Below, one piece after another: positions 44,898 to 53,846 of a stretch of 64,000 bases of DNA (position 1 is its first letter; every line of letters begins with the position of its first letter). This DNA is from Streptomyces zingiberis (GTDB taxonomy: Bacteria > Actinomycetota > Actinomycetes > Streptomycetales > Streptomycetaceae). The stretch is from NCBI RefSeq assembly GCF_012034935.1, contig NZ_JAATEN010000003.1, positions 62,001 to 126,000 on the forward strand, given 5' to 3'. Below the pieces are notes generated by a model. The model had not been told where the DNA came from, made no database searches, and saw nothing but the letters and a program-made list of their open reading frames with translations. The position numbers were made by a program, and so were the translations under genes.

Positions 44898-45314
44898 CCG
44901 ACGGAACCTTCGCCACCGGCCTCGCCCCAACCTCAGCCGGAAACGGGCATCACCTTACGAACCGCCCACTCACAGTTCGACCGCTCCCTGTGGAACCGCC
45001 GCATGATCGCTTTCGGCGCCGAAGCGCAGAGCCTCGTCATGCTCGGCTTCCTCCTGGCCCAGAACGCCACCTCGGCCGCCCGTTACCAAGAGGACCCCAC
45101 CTACTCCGACAGCCCCACAGCTGCAGCGGAGCCCATCAGTACGGACCGACAGCGCCTCCCGCGATCATGATCTGAGCTGAGGCACCGACCCACACCCACC
45201 ACCCCACCTGTATCCGCTACCCTGTCTGGGACCGTCCTCGTGGCGGTCCCAGGCCCTTGCCTGGAGCGGATGAACATCGCGCACAGTATTCATCCACGTT
45301 TCACGCAAGGCCCC

Positions 45315-45387
45315 GCCTCCGTAGCTCAGGGGATAGAGCACCGCTCTCCTAAAGCGGGTGTCGCAGGTTCGAATCCTGCCGGGGGCA
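45315..45387 (+). tRNA. tRNA-Arg (anticodon CCT)
   Basis: A complete 73-nt cloverleaf. The acceptor GCCTCCG pairs with CGGGGGC, the D-stem is GCTC/GAGC, the anticodon stem CCGCT/AGCGG with loop CTCCTAA (anticodon CCT at 45348-45350), and the T-arm GCAGG TTCGAAT CCTGC. CCA is not encoded. It is the likely integration target of the element to its right. Confidence 0.97.
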
Positions 45388-45433
45388 CGACGCATTACGC
45401 GCCTGACCTGGGGTTTCTCCCCCAGGGAGGCTC

Positions 45434-46900
45434 CTACTCGGCCCGGGACTCCTCGTCCGGGGCCGTTTGCGTGAGCGGTGCGTGAGCGGACGGGGTGCCA
45501 GGCCCCGATATTTCTCCGGACGGAGCAGCAACGTCCGGCACGTTCGCCTCCGCCGCCTCGGCCACGGCCTGGGCTTCGGGAGCGTCGTTCCTGGAGGCGG
45601 CACGGGCGCGCGGTACGAGCCGCGCGGCGGCCCTTGCGATCACCAGGTCCGCCTCCGGAAGCAGGCTCGTGTAAGTGTCGGCCATGATGGTGATCGAGGA
45701 GTGGCCGGGCATCTCCTGGATGTCCTTCAGGTCGGCCCCCGCCGCGTGGGCGAGGGTCGCGGCACCGTGGCGGAGGTCGTGGAGCCGGATCGGCGGGAGA
45801 TCAATCTCCTCGTACAGCTCGATGAAGCGGCGCGTGACGTTGGCGGGGTGGAGCATCTCGCCGCTCTCCTTGGTGAAGACCCGGCCGGTCTCCACCCAAG
45901 CGCTCTCCCACTCCTTGCGGTCCTTGTCCTGCTGGACGCGGTGCCGCTTGAGGCCTGGACCGTATCGGAGTCGAGCGCGATGGTGCGTGCGCCGGCATCG
46001 GTCTTGGGGTCGTCCTCGTACACCTCCCAGCCGTCGACCACGAGTTGCTTGGCGACGGTGATGAGCCCGGCGTCCAAGTGCGTGTCCGTCCACTTCTGGC
46101 CGCATGCCTCACCGCGTCGCAGCCCTCGGAAGGCGATCAGGTGGAACAGCGCGTACAGGCGGTCCTCCGCGACGTGGTCGAGGAAGAGGCCGGCGTGCTC
46201 CGGCGTCCAGACCATCACCGGCGAGGGCTTCTCGCCGGTGCGCTTCCAGTGGAGGATGCGCTCCTCCGTCCGCACCAGCGCCGTGGGCCGCTTGCCCGCC
46301 TCCAGCTCGACGTGGGCCGCCGGGTTGAAGGTGATGAGCTGCTGGGCGATCGCGGCGTTCAGTGCGGCCCGCAGAGTGGAGCGAACTCACCGGCGCGTGG
46401 CCGGACCGACGATGCGCCGGTAGGGCTCCATGTCTGCGATGGCCACCTTCGTCGCCTTGCGGCGGGCACGGTGCTCGCGCCCCTTCCAGGGGATCTGGGC
46501 GAGGCCCTCGACCGCCTTGCGGCGGGCTGCGTTGCCTTCCGCGATCTCGGCGTTGCCTCGGCGATGGCCTCGAACATCTCCGGCAGGTGGAGAACCCGGA
46601 GCCGGTCGAGCCGTAGGTGCCCGATCCGTGGCTTGAGGGGCACCCTGATGTTGCTCTCATCGCGGCTGATGGCGCTCTGCCGCCCCTTCTTGCCCGCCAC
46701 CCACATGTCCAGCCAGTCGCCGGCCGTGAGGCGGCTCGTCAGGTCCGGACCGTGACTGAGGCGCCTGCGGGTCGCCTCGATGTCCGGCAGCGGCGCCTTC
46801 TCTCCGGCCACCCTCTCCAGCAGATCCGCGATCTGAGCCAGTCCGGACGCTGGATGTCGGACAGGACTGCGGCGTCAGGGAAACTCACCGTCCCGGCCGG
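45434..46900 (-). pseudogene. Broken tyrosine-type integrase
   Basis: Remains of a phage-type integrase ending 47 bp from the tRNA-Arg. Catalytic parts survive in pieces: LRRGEACG (first Arg), RLHDLRHGAATLAH (HxLR) and PGHSSITIMADTYTSLL (His, Tyr). A base is missing near 45950 (after LDSDTVQ), there is an in-frame TGA after ATRR near 46385, and another frame change lies near 46555, with the N-terminus (LTSRLTAGDWLDMW) in a third frame. It cannot be functional. Confidence 0.85.
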
Positions 46901-47026
46901 TGGAGGGGAACATGCCCTCCTCGGAGAGGCCGGCGGACCTGGGCGAGCGGGACGGACTGATCGACGGGGACGGGGCGAGCTGGGCTCAAAGCGTTGTTCC
47001 GGTGAGTGCCACGTCCCCGCCGCAGC

Positions 47027-47302
47027 TCAGTCCGCCACCGATTCGTACACGGGCTCCGGCCGCGCACGGCCGACTTCGGTGACGCTCACCACGTTGATGA
47101 GCTTGCCGAGTTGCTTGGTCACCTGCTCCAGCGGTGAGTCGCCCGCGTCGAACACGAGGGTGACCTTGGAGAAGCCGCCCCCCTCCGCCGGGTCGACGGC
47201 GAGGGAGTCGATGTTGAAGCCGCGCCGGCTGAAGAGGGCGGTGATCCGGGTGAGCGCGCTGGGCTTGTCCTCGACGAGGACCGACAACGTATGTTTGCTC
47301 AT
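47027..47302 (-). CDS. ilvN: Acetolactate synthase small (regulatory) subunit, short form
   Basis: A 91-residue ACT-domain protein ([31 protein letters not shown]). Normal actinobacterial IlvN is roughly 170-175 residues with a second domain; this one ends after the ACT domain, as in the short enteric IlvN/IlvM. The ACT domain binds valine and controls the large subunit. The ATG overlaps the ilvB stop by 4 nt, so the pair is coupled. It may be a paralog of a full-length housekeeping set elsewhere. Confidence 0.88.
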   Translation of the reverse strand: MSKHTLSVLVEDKPSALTRITALFSRRGFNIDSLAVDPAEGGGFSKVTLVFDAGDSPLEQVTKQLGKLINVVSVTEVGRARPEPVYESVAD

Positions 47303-49029
47303 GAGTCGTCGCTCTCCCACCTCGGAGCCATGCCTCGGGCGATCTTGATGTCGTCGTTGCTGGTCCCGGCGGCGACCATGGGCCAGACCATGGCGTCCTC
47401 GTGGACCACGAAGTCGACGATCACCGGCACGTCGTTGATCTCCATTGCCTTGGCGATCGTGCCGTCCACGTCCTCGGGCCGTGTGCACCGCAGACCGACG
47501 CAGCCGTAGGCTTCCGCCAGCTTCACGAAGTCGGGGACGTGCTGGGCCGTCTGCAGATCGGTGTTGGAGTACCGCTGGTCGTAGAAGAGCGTCTGCCACT
47601 GGCGGACCATGCCGAGGTTGCCGTTGTTGATGACCGCGATCTTGATCGGCACGCCTTCGATCGTGCAGGTGGCCAGCTCCTGATTGGTCATCTGGAAGCA
47701 GCCGTCTCCGTCGATCGCCCAAACCGTCGTGTCCGGCCGCCCCATCTTGGCGCCCATCGCGGCGGGCACGGCGAAACCCATCGTGCCCAGGCCGCCTGAG
47801 GTGATGAAGGCGCCGGGCTTCTCGAAGCCGATGAACTGGGACGCCCACATCTGGTGCTGGCCGACGCCGGCCACGTAGAGGGCGTCCGGCCCGACGACGG
47901 AGCTGAGCCTTTCCAGGACGTATTGCGGAGCCAGCGAGCCGTCCGCGAAGTCCTCGTACCCCAGCGGGTACGTCTCCTTCAGCCTGTCGAGCAGCGCGCG
48001 CCACTTGACATGGTCACCGGGGCGATCGATCGCGTGGACGAGGGCACCAATGACCTCGCTGCAGTCACCCACGATCGGTACGTCGGCCACCCGGTTCTTG
48101 GAAATCTCCGCCGGGTCGATGTCCGCGTGGATGACCTTGGCCCGCGGTGCGAACGACGACAGCTGCCCGGTGACCCGGTCGTCGAACCGCACGCCCAGAG
48201 CGATGAGCAGGTCTGCCTTCTGCAGTGCGCCCACCGCTGAGACGCTGCCGTGCATGCCGGGCATCCCCATATGGAGCGGGTGGCTGTCGGGGAAGGTGCC
48301 CCTGGCCATCAGCGTGGTGACGACCGGAATACCGGTCAGCTCTGCCAGGCGGAGTAGTTCCGCCGAGGCACCGGCCTTGTGCACGCCGCCGCCGACGTAC
48401 AGGACCGGGCACTCGGCCTCGGAGATCAGCTTGGCTGCTTCCTGGATCTGCTTGGCGTGCGGCCGGGTGACCGGCCGGTAGCCAGGCAGGTGTGTCGTCG
48501 GTTCCCAGTGGAATTCGGTGCGGGCCTGCAACGCGTCCTTGGAGATGTCGACCAGTACCGGACCTGGACGGCCGCTGGACGCGATGTGGAAGGCTTCCGC
48601 GATGGTGCGCGGGATGTCGCCGGGGTCGGTCACCAGGAAGTTGTGCTTGGTGATCGGAAGGGTGATGCCGCAGATGTCGGCTTCCTGGAAGGCGTCCGTG
48701 CCGATCACGCCGCTCGGCACTTGACCGGTGATGGCGACCATCGGGACAGAGTCCATGTGCGCGTCGGCGATCGGGGTGACCAGATTGGTGGCGCCCGGGC
48801 CGGAGGTGGCCATGCAGACGCCCACCTTGCCGGTGGCCTGGGCGTAGCCTTCCGCAGCGTGTCCGGCGCCCTGTTCGTGCCGGACCAGTACGTGGCGGAC
48901 CTTGGTCGAGTCGAAGAGCGGATCGTAGGCGGGTAGGATCTGGCCGCCTGGAATTCCGAACACGGTGTCGACTCCGACGTGCTCTAAAGCCCTGACCAGA
49001 GCTTGAGCACCTGTCATCTGTTCGGTCAT
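47299..49029 (-). CDS. ilvB: Acetolactate synthase large (catalytic) subunit
   Basis: A 576-residue thiamine-diphosphate enzyme that condenses pyruvate to acetolactate (or acetohydroxybutyrate) for branched-chain amino acids. It has the N-terminal [16 protein letters not shown], the catalytic Glu region [18 protein letters not shown], and the ThDP motif [20 protein letters not shown] ending in NNGNLGM. The Trp of NLGMVRQWQ, relevant to herbicide binding, is present. ATG 49029 is chosen because AGGAAC precedes it and it matches typical starts; the frame is open further upstream. It lies inside a decayed integrated element, hinting that it is a second copy. Confidence 0.92.
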   Translation of the reverse strand: MTEQMTGAQALVRALEHVGVDTVFGIPGGQILPAYDPLFDSTKVRHVLVRHEQGAGHAAEGYAQATGKVGVCMATSGPGATNLVTPIADAHMDSVPMVAITGQVPSGVIGTDAFQEADICGITLPITKHNFLVTDPGDIPRTIAEAFHIASSGRPGPVLVDISKDALQARTEFHWEPTTHLPGYRPVTRPHAKQIQEAAKLISEAECPVLYVGGGVHKAGASAELLRLAELTGIPVVTTLMARGTFPDSHPLHMGMPGMHGSVSAVGALQKADLLIALGVRFDDRVTGQLSSFAPRAKVIHADIDPAEISKNRVADVPIVGDCSEVIGALVHAIDRPGDHVKWRALLDRLKETYPLGYEDFADGSLAPQYVLERLSSVVGPDALYVAGVGQHQMWASQFIGFEKPGAFITSGGLGTMGFAVPAAMGAKMGRPDTTVWAIDGDGCFQMTNQELATCTIEGVPIKIAVINNGNLGMVRQWQTLFYDQRYSNTDLQTAQHVPDFVKLAEAYGCVGLRCTRPEDVDGTIAKAMEINDVPVIVDFVVHEDAMVWPMVAAGTSNDDIKIARGMAPRWESDDS

Positions 49030-49225
49030 CTGCTCGTTCCTGTTGGCTTGGCTCGAATACTGGGCGTGCCTGCTGACACGAGTTGAATGAGAGGAAAGAC
49101 GCCCGTTCGCAACACTAATTCGAAGGGCAGCGCGCAGAACTCGGCAGTTCACGGACGGTAAGTCCGGGACGTACTACGAGGTGGCGCGCTCAGAGCGATG
49201 TCGGGTGACGACAACGCGCTCGGCG

Positions 49226-49314
49226 GCTCCGAGGGACCAGAACCCTCGTCGGAGCAAGGCGAGTCCGTTCGTGACGGCTCAAGCAAGTTCCCGCAGCAAA
49301 TCACGAGAACGCAC
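49226..49314 (-). promoter_or_regulatory. Possible leader peptide and attenuator of ilvB
   Basis: About 200 nt before ilvB a GTG-started 11-codon ORF (VRSRDLLRELA, 49314 down to 49279) with three Leu codons is followed by a hairpin: GCTCCGA/TCGGAGC arms plus GGG/CCC with a bulge, at 49226-49255. Streptomyces ilvB genes are known to have leader peptides, so attenuation is plausible, but no alternative hairpin was worked out. Confidence 0.35.
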
Positions 49315-49435
49315 GGCCCCAGTTTATCTTCCCGCTGTGTGGCGATGCCAGTCCCCCGTGCTCCGGCCAGTCGCTCCGCCCCGTGATCGCGTGGAGGGGC
49401 TGGACTTTGCCCAACTCCCGCACCAAGGTGGCCCG

Positions 49436-49577
49436 ATGGAACCGACAGGCGCCCCTCTCGTGTACACCTACGTTCTCGACCCCGCAACGGAGACCTACCG
49501 GGACGGAGACATGTTCACCGGCGTCCTCAAGGCAGCGGCCCCCTTCCCGGGTGGAGATCGACCTCGGCCAGGTCTGA
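49436..49577 (+). pseudogene. C-terminal fragment resembling a Uma2-type nuclease
   Basis: MEPTGAPLVYTYVLDPATETYRDGDMFTGVLKAAAPFP continues after a +1 shift as VEIDLGQV and a stop. The ending (YRDGDxFTGVLKAxxPFPVEIDL) resembles the C-terminus of Uma2-family proteins, which are frequent in Streptomyces. The upstream three quarters are absent, so this is a relic. Confidence 0.4.
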
Positions 49578-49961
49578 CCCACGGGCTGATCAGCAGCCGG
49601 CAGTGCGTGAGCGATGCGTGAGCGGACGGCCCGACACAGGGCGGCATGAGCTGGATCAAGTGGCTCGCCGTGCGGTCCTGACCAGGGGAAACAGCGCCGC
49701 GCGGCAGCGCCGGGCATCCCCCGGCAGGATTCGATCCCACTCCTGGAGCGGGGGTCACAGGTTCGCATCCCGCCGGGGGCACCGGCCGGAACGCCCCGGA
49801 CCGATCATGGTCCGGGGCGTTTGACATCCGCTTCCCACATCAACGGGCGTGATCAGCCGAAGCGGCGCGACCGCCGGGGCAGATCGGGGTTGGCCGGGAA
49901 CGAGGTGCGTGTCCGGGCGTGCCTGGAGAGGGCCGTCGGCCCTGCGGTCATCTCCCGGAGG
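49578..49961. other. Relic region with decayed tRNA-Arg 3' copy
   Basis: No gene. At about 49608-49634 it repeats the GTGAGCG(G/A)TGCGTGAGCGG stretch found in the tail of the broken integrase (45469 onward). At 49736-49783 it holds a tRNA-Arg-like 3' half. Together these look like the far end of the integrated element, or a second, more decayed integration. Confidence 0.55.
49736..49783 (+). other. Decayed 3' half of tRNA-Arg (probable att site)
   Basis: CCCACTCCTGGAGCGGGGG, then CACAGG TTCGCAT CCCGCCGGGGGCAC, parallels the tRNA-Arg at 45315 from the anticodon arm to the acceptor end, with several mismatches. The 5' half is absent. It is the expected second attachment site of an element inserted at that tRNA. 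Confidence 0.65.
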
Positions 49962-51035
49962 TCAGTTGCTCACCGGCCGATGGGTGGTGACGCGGGCTCC
50001 CGGGAATCCGTTGAGGACGGTGTCCTTGACGGACTGGTCACCGAGCATGTGGAACCGGAAGAACGAGACGATGTACCGGCTCGCCGCGTCCTGCACCCGG
50101 GCCGGGTCCCAGGTGTCCTGCGGGGCGCAGCTGGTGTCGTTGTCGTAGGCCCACTCGGAGTTGAAGAAGTTGTGGTTCGCGCCGGCGAGGTCAACCTCGT
50201 AGAAGGGGGCCTCGTTGCGCCCGGCCGCGTTCTTCGCGTAAGAGCGGCGGTTCATGACCGCGCCCCCGTCGCAGTCCCCGGCCAGCACGGCGAACGGGAT
50301 TTTCGTGATGCGGTAGTTGAGGTGCTCGGGTGAGTCCGGATCGGAAACGTGGTAGTCGGCGGGAGCGAGGGGGACCACAGCCCGCAGGCGGACTCCGCGG
50401 GGGAGATCAGAGGCGTGGATATCGGCTGCTTGCCAGACCGCGCCCCTGCCGCCGCGGGAATGTCCCATCAGCCCGACGTTGGTCAGGTCGAGCTTGCCGC
50501 GCAGTGCCCGCAGTTGCCCGGCCAGAGGCCCTTTGCCGTCGTTGGCGTCACGGAGCATCTCCAGGTGCTTATTCACCAGTGCGGCGCGCGCCATGTCGGC
50601 GGGGGTTCCCAACTCACCCGCGTTGATGCCGTTCGCGCCTACCGAAACGACGACGAATCCCTGTTCCGCGAGATCTTTCGCAAGGTAGTCATAGCCTGCG
50701 TAGCTCCGGACCGGCGGTACTCCCGCCGGGCAGGGCCAGCCCAGCGATGCGTCATCGCCGCATGTGGTCCAGAGACCGTGCGCGAGCATCACCACCGGGC
50801 GGGGGCCCTGCGAGGACTGCGGAGCGTGGACGACAGCGGTCAACTCGATCTTGGCCTCCTTCTCCCTTTCCTCGTCGAGGAATCCCGGCACGGAGAAGGC
50901 CGTGTCTCCCAGCGTGTACTCGATCCGCGAGGTGCCGTTGTGCGCGGGGCCCGCTGTCGCCGGCGCCGGGGCCGTGATCAGGGCGGTCAGGATCGCCGCG
51001 GCAACCCCCGAGGTTTTCAGTCTGCCGAATCGCAT
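49962..51035 (-). CDS. Secreted alpha/beta-hydrolase
   Basis: A 357-residue exported hydrolase. The signal peptide is SGVAAAILTALITAPAPATAG (about residues 9-29). The nucleophile elbow is GHSRGG with Ser193, and VMLAHGLW gives the oxyanion region. The overall pattern (GYDYLAKDLAEQGFVVVSVGANGIN) suggests a lipase/cutinase-like or chlorophyllase-like dienelactone fold. ATG 51035 has AGGAGA 9 nt upstream. It is 29 bp after the S33 peptidase gene, so both are probably co-transcribed. The substrate is unknown. Confidence 0.85.
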   Translation of the reverse strand: MRFGRLKTSGVAAAILTALITAPAPATAGPAHNGTSRIEYTLGDTAFSVPGFLDEEREKEAKIELTAVVHAPQSSQGPRPVVMLAHGLWTTCGDDASLGWPCPAGVPPVRSYAGYDYLAKDLAEQGFVVVSVGANGINAGELGTPADMARAALVNKHLEMLRDANDGKGPLAGQLRALRGKLDLTNVGLMGHSRGGRGAVWQAADIHASDLPRGVRLRAVVPLAPADYHVSDPDSPEHLNYRITKIPFAVLAGDCDGGAVMNRRSYAKNAAGRNEAPFYEVDLAGANHNFFNSEWAYDNDTSCAPQDTWDPARVQDAASRYIVSFFRFHMLGDQSVKDTVLNGFPGARVTTHRPVSN

Positions 51036-51064
51036 GTGGATATTTCTCCTCGTAGGTGTGCGGG

Positions 51065-52633
51065 TCACTGGTCCACTGACGGACACGAGAACCCGTTGCG
51101 CGGCACGGTCAGCTTCAGCAGGTAGTTGTCGCCGACCTGCCGGGTGCAGTCGCTGCGCTCGTACGCGCCGTGCCCGGCCCCCTCATAGGTCGCGAGCACA
51201 GCCGCCTTGCCCTGCCGGCGCTGTACCGCGGTCGCGCTTTCGTGCGGGGTTGCGGGGTCGTACCTGGTGTTGAGAAGCAGGGTGGGCACGTGCGTCCGCA
51301 TGGTGCCCGGCCGTTGCGGGTTGCGGGCTTCGGGGTCGCCGAGGCAGTTGGTCAGCGCCGCGTTGCCGCGGGTCGACCCGAGGGTGCGCGGGGAGATCTT
51401 CTTCTCCACCCGCGTCAGCGCGTCGAATTCGGCGAAGGTGCGTACGCGGAAGCTGAGATCGGCACAGGAGATGGCGGTGAACGCGGTGGCGTACGGCGGA
51501 GTGTCCTCCGGGTCATCCACACGTGCGGCCCGCGAGGCCGTGGCATCGCCCTCGTGGAGTGACAGGACCCACGAGCTGAGGTCCGCCCAGTCCGGACCGT
51601 AGCCCGCTGCGATCAGGGACCCGCTCAGGTCGTACGTGGTGATCCGGCTGTCCGGAGCGTCCGGATCGGCGAGCTCGCCCCGGGCCGCCTTGGCCATCAG
51701 GCCGTCCCACAGGGCTTCGACGTTCTGCCCGTGCAGCGGTGAGGCAGGGGTGCGGGTGTTCCACCGCGTCCACTCCTCGAACACGTCCCGGGCAGCCCGG
51801 GCGTGTACCGCCACGGAGTCGTGAGCGTTCAGGCCCCGGTCGATCACCGAATCCAGCAAGTTCGCGCGCAGGTTGTCGCCGTGGCGTTCGGCGTAGCGCT
51901 GGCCGATGACCGTGCCGTAGGACAGCCCGTAGTAGCTGATCTTCCGTTCTCCCAGCGCCTGGCGCAGGGCGTCGACGTCGCGCACGACGTCGTCGGTGGA
52001 GACGTGGTCCACGATCGGCCCGGAGCGCCGGGCACAGTCCTCGCGCACCTGCTTGTTGTGCTCGCGCAGCTTCTCGAATCCGGCCTGGTCGGTGGGGTGT
52101 GTCGTGGGTCCGCCGAAGTACAGCTCGGAGGAGCAGCGCACCGGTTGGCTGAGTCCGACGCCCCGCGGGTCGAAACCGACGATGTCGAAACGCGCCAGCA
52201 CCTCCGGACTGAAATGGAATGGCGCGCTGAACGTGAAGTTGACGCCGGAGGTTCCCGGGCCGCCCGGGTTGACCACCAGCACGCCGATGCGACGGTCCGG
52301 CTCGGTCGCGCGGTGGCGGGCCAAAGCCATGGGGAAAGTGCCGCCATCGGGGCGGTCGGGGTCGATCGGCCTGGTCAGAGTGGCGCACTCGAATGCGGGG
52401 CGATCAGCGCACGGTGCCCATGCCAGGGGATCGGACGACGCGACGGCCGGCTCGGTGGTACCGGCCACGAGAAGCACACCCGCCGCGACCGCCAGCAGCC
52501 GGCGCAACGGTGCCCGGCCGTGCTGCCGAGCGGCGCGCGGGTGAGGCACCAGGCGGTCTTCCCGAGTCTGCCGACGCTGCTGCACCCGGGGACTCACCGC
52601 CGGCGTGGTGGCATGGCGTCGTCGAGGTCTCAA
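51065..52633 (-). CDS. Secreted S33-family tripeptidyl aminopeptidase-like hydrolase
   Basis: About 522 residues, of the Streptomyces Tap type, expected to release N-terminal tripeptides. Signal peptide: APLRRLLAVAAGVLLVAGTTEPAVA. The oxyanion motif is VVNPGGPGTSG, the nucleophile YYGLSYGTVIG (Ser238), then LLNTRYDPATPHE (Asp) and EGAGHGAY (His), with a TAP-like C-terminal domain holding paired cysteines. TTG 52633 follows AAGGAGAT at ideal spacing; GTG 52549 is an alternative giving a shorter signal peptide. Confidence 0.88.
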   Translation of the reverse strand: MRPRRRHATTPAVSPRVQQRRQTREDRLVPHPRAARQHGRAPLRRLLAVAAGVLLVAGTTEPAVASSDPLAWAPCADRPAFECATLTRPIDPDRPDGGTFPMALARHRATEPDRRIGVLVVNPGGPGTSGVNFTFSAPFHFSPEVLARFDIVGFDPRGVGLSQPVRCSSELYFGGPTTHPTDQAGFEKLREHNKQVREDCARRSGPIVDHVSTDDVVRDVDALRQALGERKISYYGLSYGTVIGQRYAERHGDNLRANLLDSVIDRGLNAHDSVAVHARAARDVFEEWTRWNTRTPASPLHGQNVEALWDGLMAKAARGELADPDAPDSRITTYDLSGSLIAAGYGPDWADLSSWVLSLHEGDATASRAARVDDPEDTPPYATAFTAISCADLSFRVRTFAEFDALTRVEKKISPRTLGSTRGNAALTNCLGDPEARNPQRPGTMRTHVPTLLLNTRYDPATPHESATAVQRRQGKAAVLATYEGAGHGAYERSDCTRQVGDNYLLKLTVPRNGFSCPSVDQ

Positions 52634-53022
52634 CGTTCGATCTCCTTGGGGGCGGACAGAAACGCGGTCAGGGAATACTCCTGAGACGCCGGAGGCGGCC
52701 CGCAGGTTAGGTGATCCCCGTCACACGGGAGAGGCTTGTGGTTTTCCCGGAGGGCGCGCTTCGCCGCCGGCGGGGAGGCGGCGGGCCGCCTTCGCTCCGC
52801 GCGGGCGGCGGGGAGTACTCCGGCTGCCCTCTCGGCCGTCCTCGGGCAGGGCGGCAGTGCGCCGCAGCCGGTGCCTGTCCCGGGGCCTGTTCCGGGGGCC
52901 GGTCCGGTGACGTCTCCGGGACCGCGGGCGCCGAATTGCCTCCGGCTCGGATCACGCACCGATGAGTTTCCCGCCCCGCGCGGGTCTCTACACCGGACAC
53001 CCACGGACGGAAGGCCGGACCC
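52634..53022. other. Intergenic region between peptidase and DHFR-like genes
   Basis: A divergent gap of 389 bp without a supported gene. It should carry promoters for both neighbours. I see no clear palindrome or known operator in it. Confidence 0.4.
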
Positions 53023-53589
53023 TTGCGGAAACTGATCTACGGCATGAACCTGACCCTGGACGGCTACATCGCCGCGGCCGGCGACGACATCGGCTGGAGC
53101 GGACCGCCGAGTCACGAGCTGTTCCAGCGGTGGCTCGACCACGAGCAGGCGAGTGGTGTGTCGCTGTACGGGCGCAAGCTGTGGGAGACGATGAGCTCCT
53201 ACTGGCCGACCGGCGACCAGCAGCCCGGCGCCACCCCGGCGGAGATCGAGTTCGCCCGGGTCTGGCGCGAGACACCGAAGGTGGTGTTCTCCTCGACGAT
53301 CGACAAGGTCGACTGGAACACCCGCCTGGTCACCGGCGACGCCATCGCTGAGATCACCCGGCTCAAGGCCGAAGACGGCGGCCCCCTCAGCATCGGCGGC
53401 GCGACGCTCGCCGGGGCGGCCATGCGCGCCGGGCTGATCGACGAGTACGTGATCGCCACCCATCCGGTCCTGGTGGGCGGCGGCACACCGTTCTTCACCA
53501 CGCTGGACAGCTGGGTGAACCTGAAGTTGGTGGAGACGCGGACGTTCCCCGGCGACGTGGTCCTGACCAGGTACGAGACGAGGCGCTGA
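53023..53589 (+). CDS. Dihydrofolate reductase family (RibD C-terminal-like) protein
   Basis: A 188-residue protein of the DHFR/RibD-C family, beginning LIYGMNLTLDGYIAAAGDDIGW, with LYGRKLWETMSSYWP and GGPLSIGGATLAGAAMRAGLIDEYVIATHPVLVGGGTPFF. Members bind NADPH; many are of unknown function rather than true DHFR. A TTG start is used, preceded by GGAAGG. It ends over a small hairpin. Confidence 0.85.
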   Translation: MRKLIYGMNLTLDGYIAAAGDDIGWSGPPSHELFQRWLDHEQASGVSLYGRKLWETMSSYWPTGDQQPGATPAEIEFARVWRETPKVVFSSTIDKVDWNTRLVTGDAIAEITRLKAEDGGPLSIGGATLAGAAMRAGLIDEYVIATHPVLVGGGTPFFTTLDSWVNLKLVETRTFPGDVVLTRYETRR

Positions 53590-53745
53590 GCAGCAGCGCC
53601 CACACACCGCTCCGCCATCCACCGTCGGCAGGCCCGGCCTGCCTCGGCCGCGTGGCCGGGCGAGCCGTCACCGGCCCGGGACCCTCGGCGGACGATGACC
53701 AGCGCGGCCGTCCCGGGCTCGGCTCATCGCCGGCCGGGGCCGGCG

Positions 53746-53782
53746 GCGGGTACGAGCACTCCGAAGAGTGCCCCGTACCCGC
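53746..53782. terminator. Strong bidirectional hairpin between convergent genes
   Basis: Near-perfect 16-bp arms GCGGGTACGAGCACTC (53746-53761) and GAGTGCCCCGTACCCGC (53766-53782) around a CGAA loop, between the DHFR-like and S9 peptidase genes. Confidence 0.85.
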
Positions 53783-53846
53783 CCCCGGGCTCGGTGACGT
53801 TCTCTCACCGCCCAACACCCACCGCCCGCCACGGAACGGACCGCGG

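Larger units (their letters stand above)
43545..44969 (+). mobile_element. IS5-family insertion sequence with accessory gene
   Basis: A 1,425-bp element with 12-bp perfect terminal inverted repeats GTGGGCGGTTCG and CGAACCGCCCAC. It is flanked by a 3-bp target duplication TCA (43542-43544 and 44970-44972), matching the TNA duplications of the IS1031 group. It contains an intact transposase and a small overlapping second gene. Confidence 0.92.
42153..45170 (+). pseudogene. DDE-like (transposase-related) gene interrupted by an IS
   Basis: The frame from 42153 runs to codon 464 (TEAGFS) and is then cut by an IS inserted at 43545-44969. Removing the IS and one TCA repeat joins it in frame to QFDRSLWNRRMIAFGAEAQ and on to a stop at 45168-45170, giving 529 residues. 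Possible acidic residues of a DDE core are Asp177 (AGDGT), Asp312 (LYDGAL) and Glu460 (DTEAGFSQFDR). It overlaps the degenerate recombinase gene by 11 nt, so the two formed one unit. The interrupted copy would make a 468-residue protein lacking its last 65 residues. Confidence 0.75.

Noticed and set aside
47027..48004. 325-residue fused reading of the ilvN frame
   Set aside because: The upstream part is an out-of-frame shadow of ilvB; the true ilvN starts at 47302, overlapping the ilvB stop.
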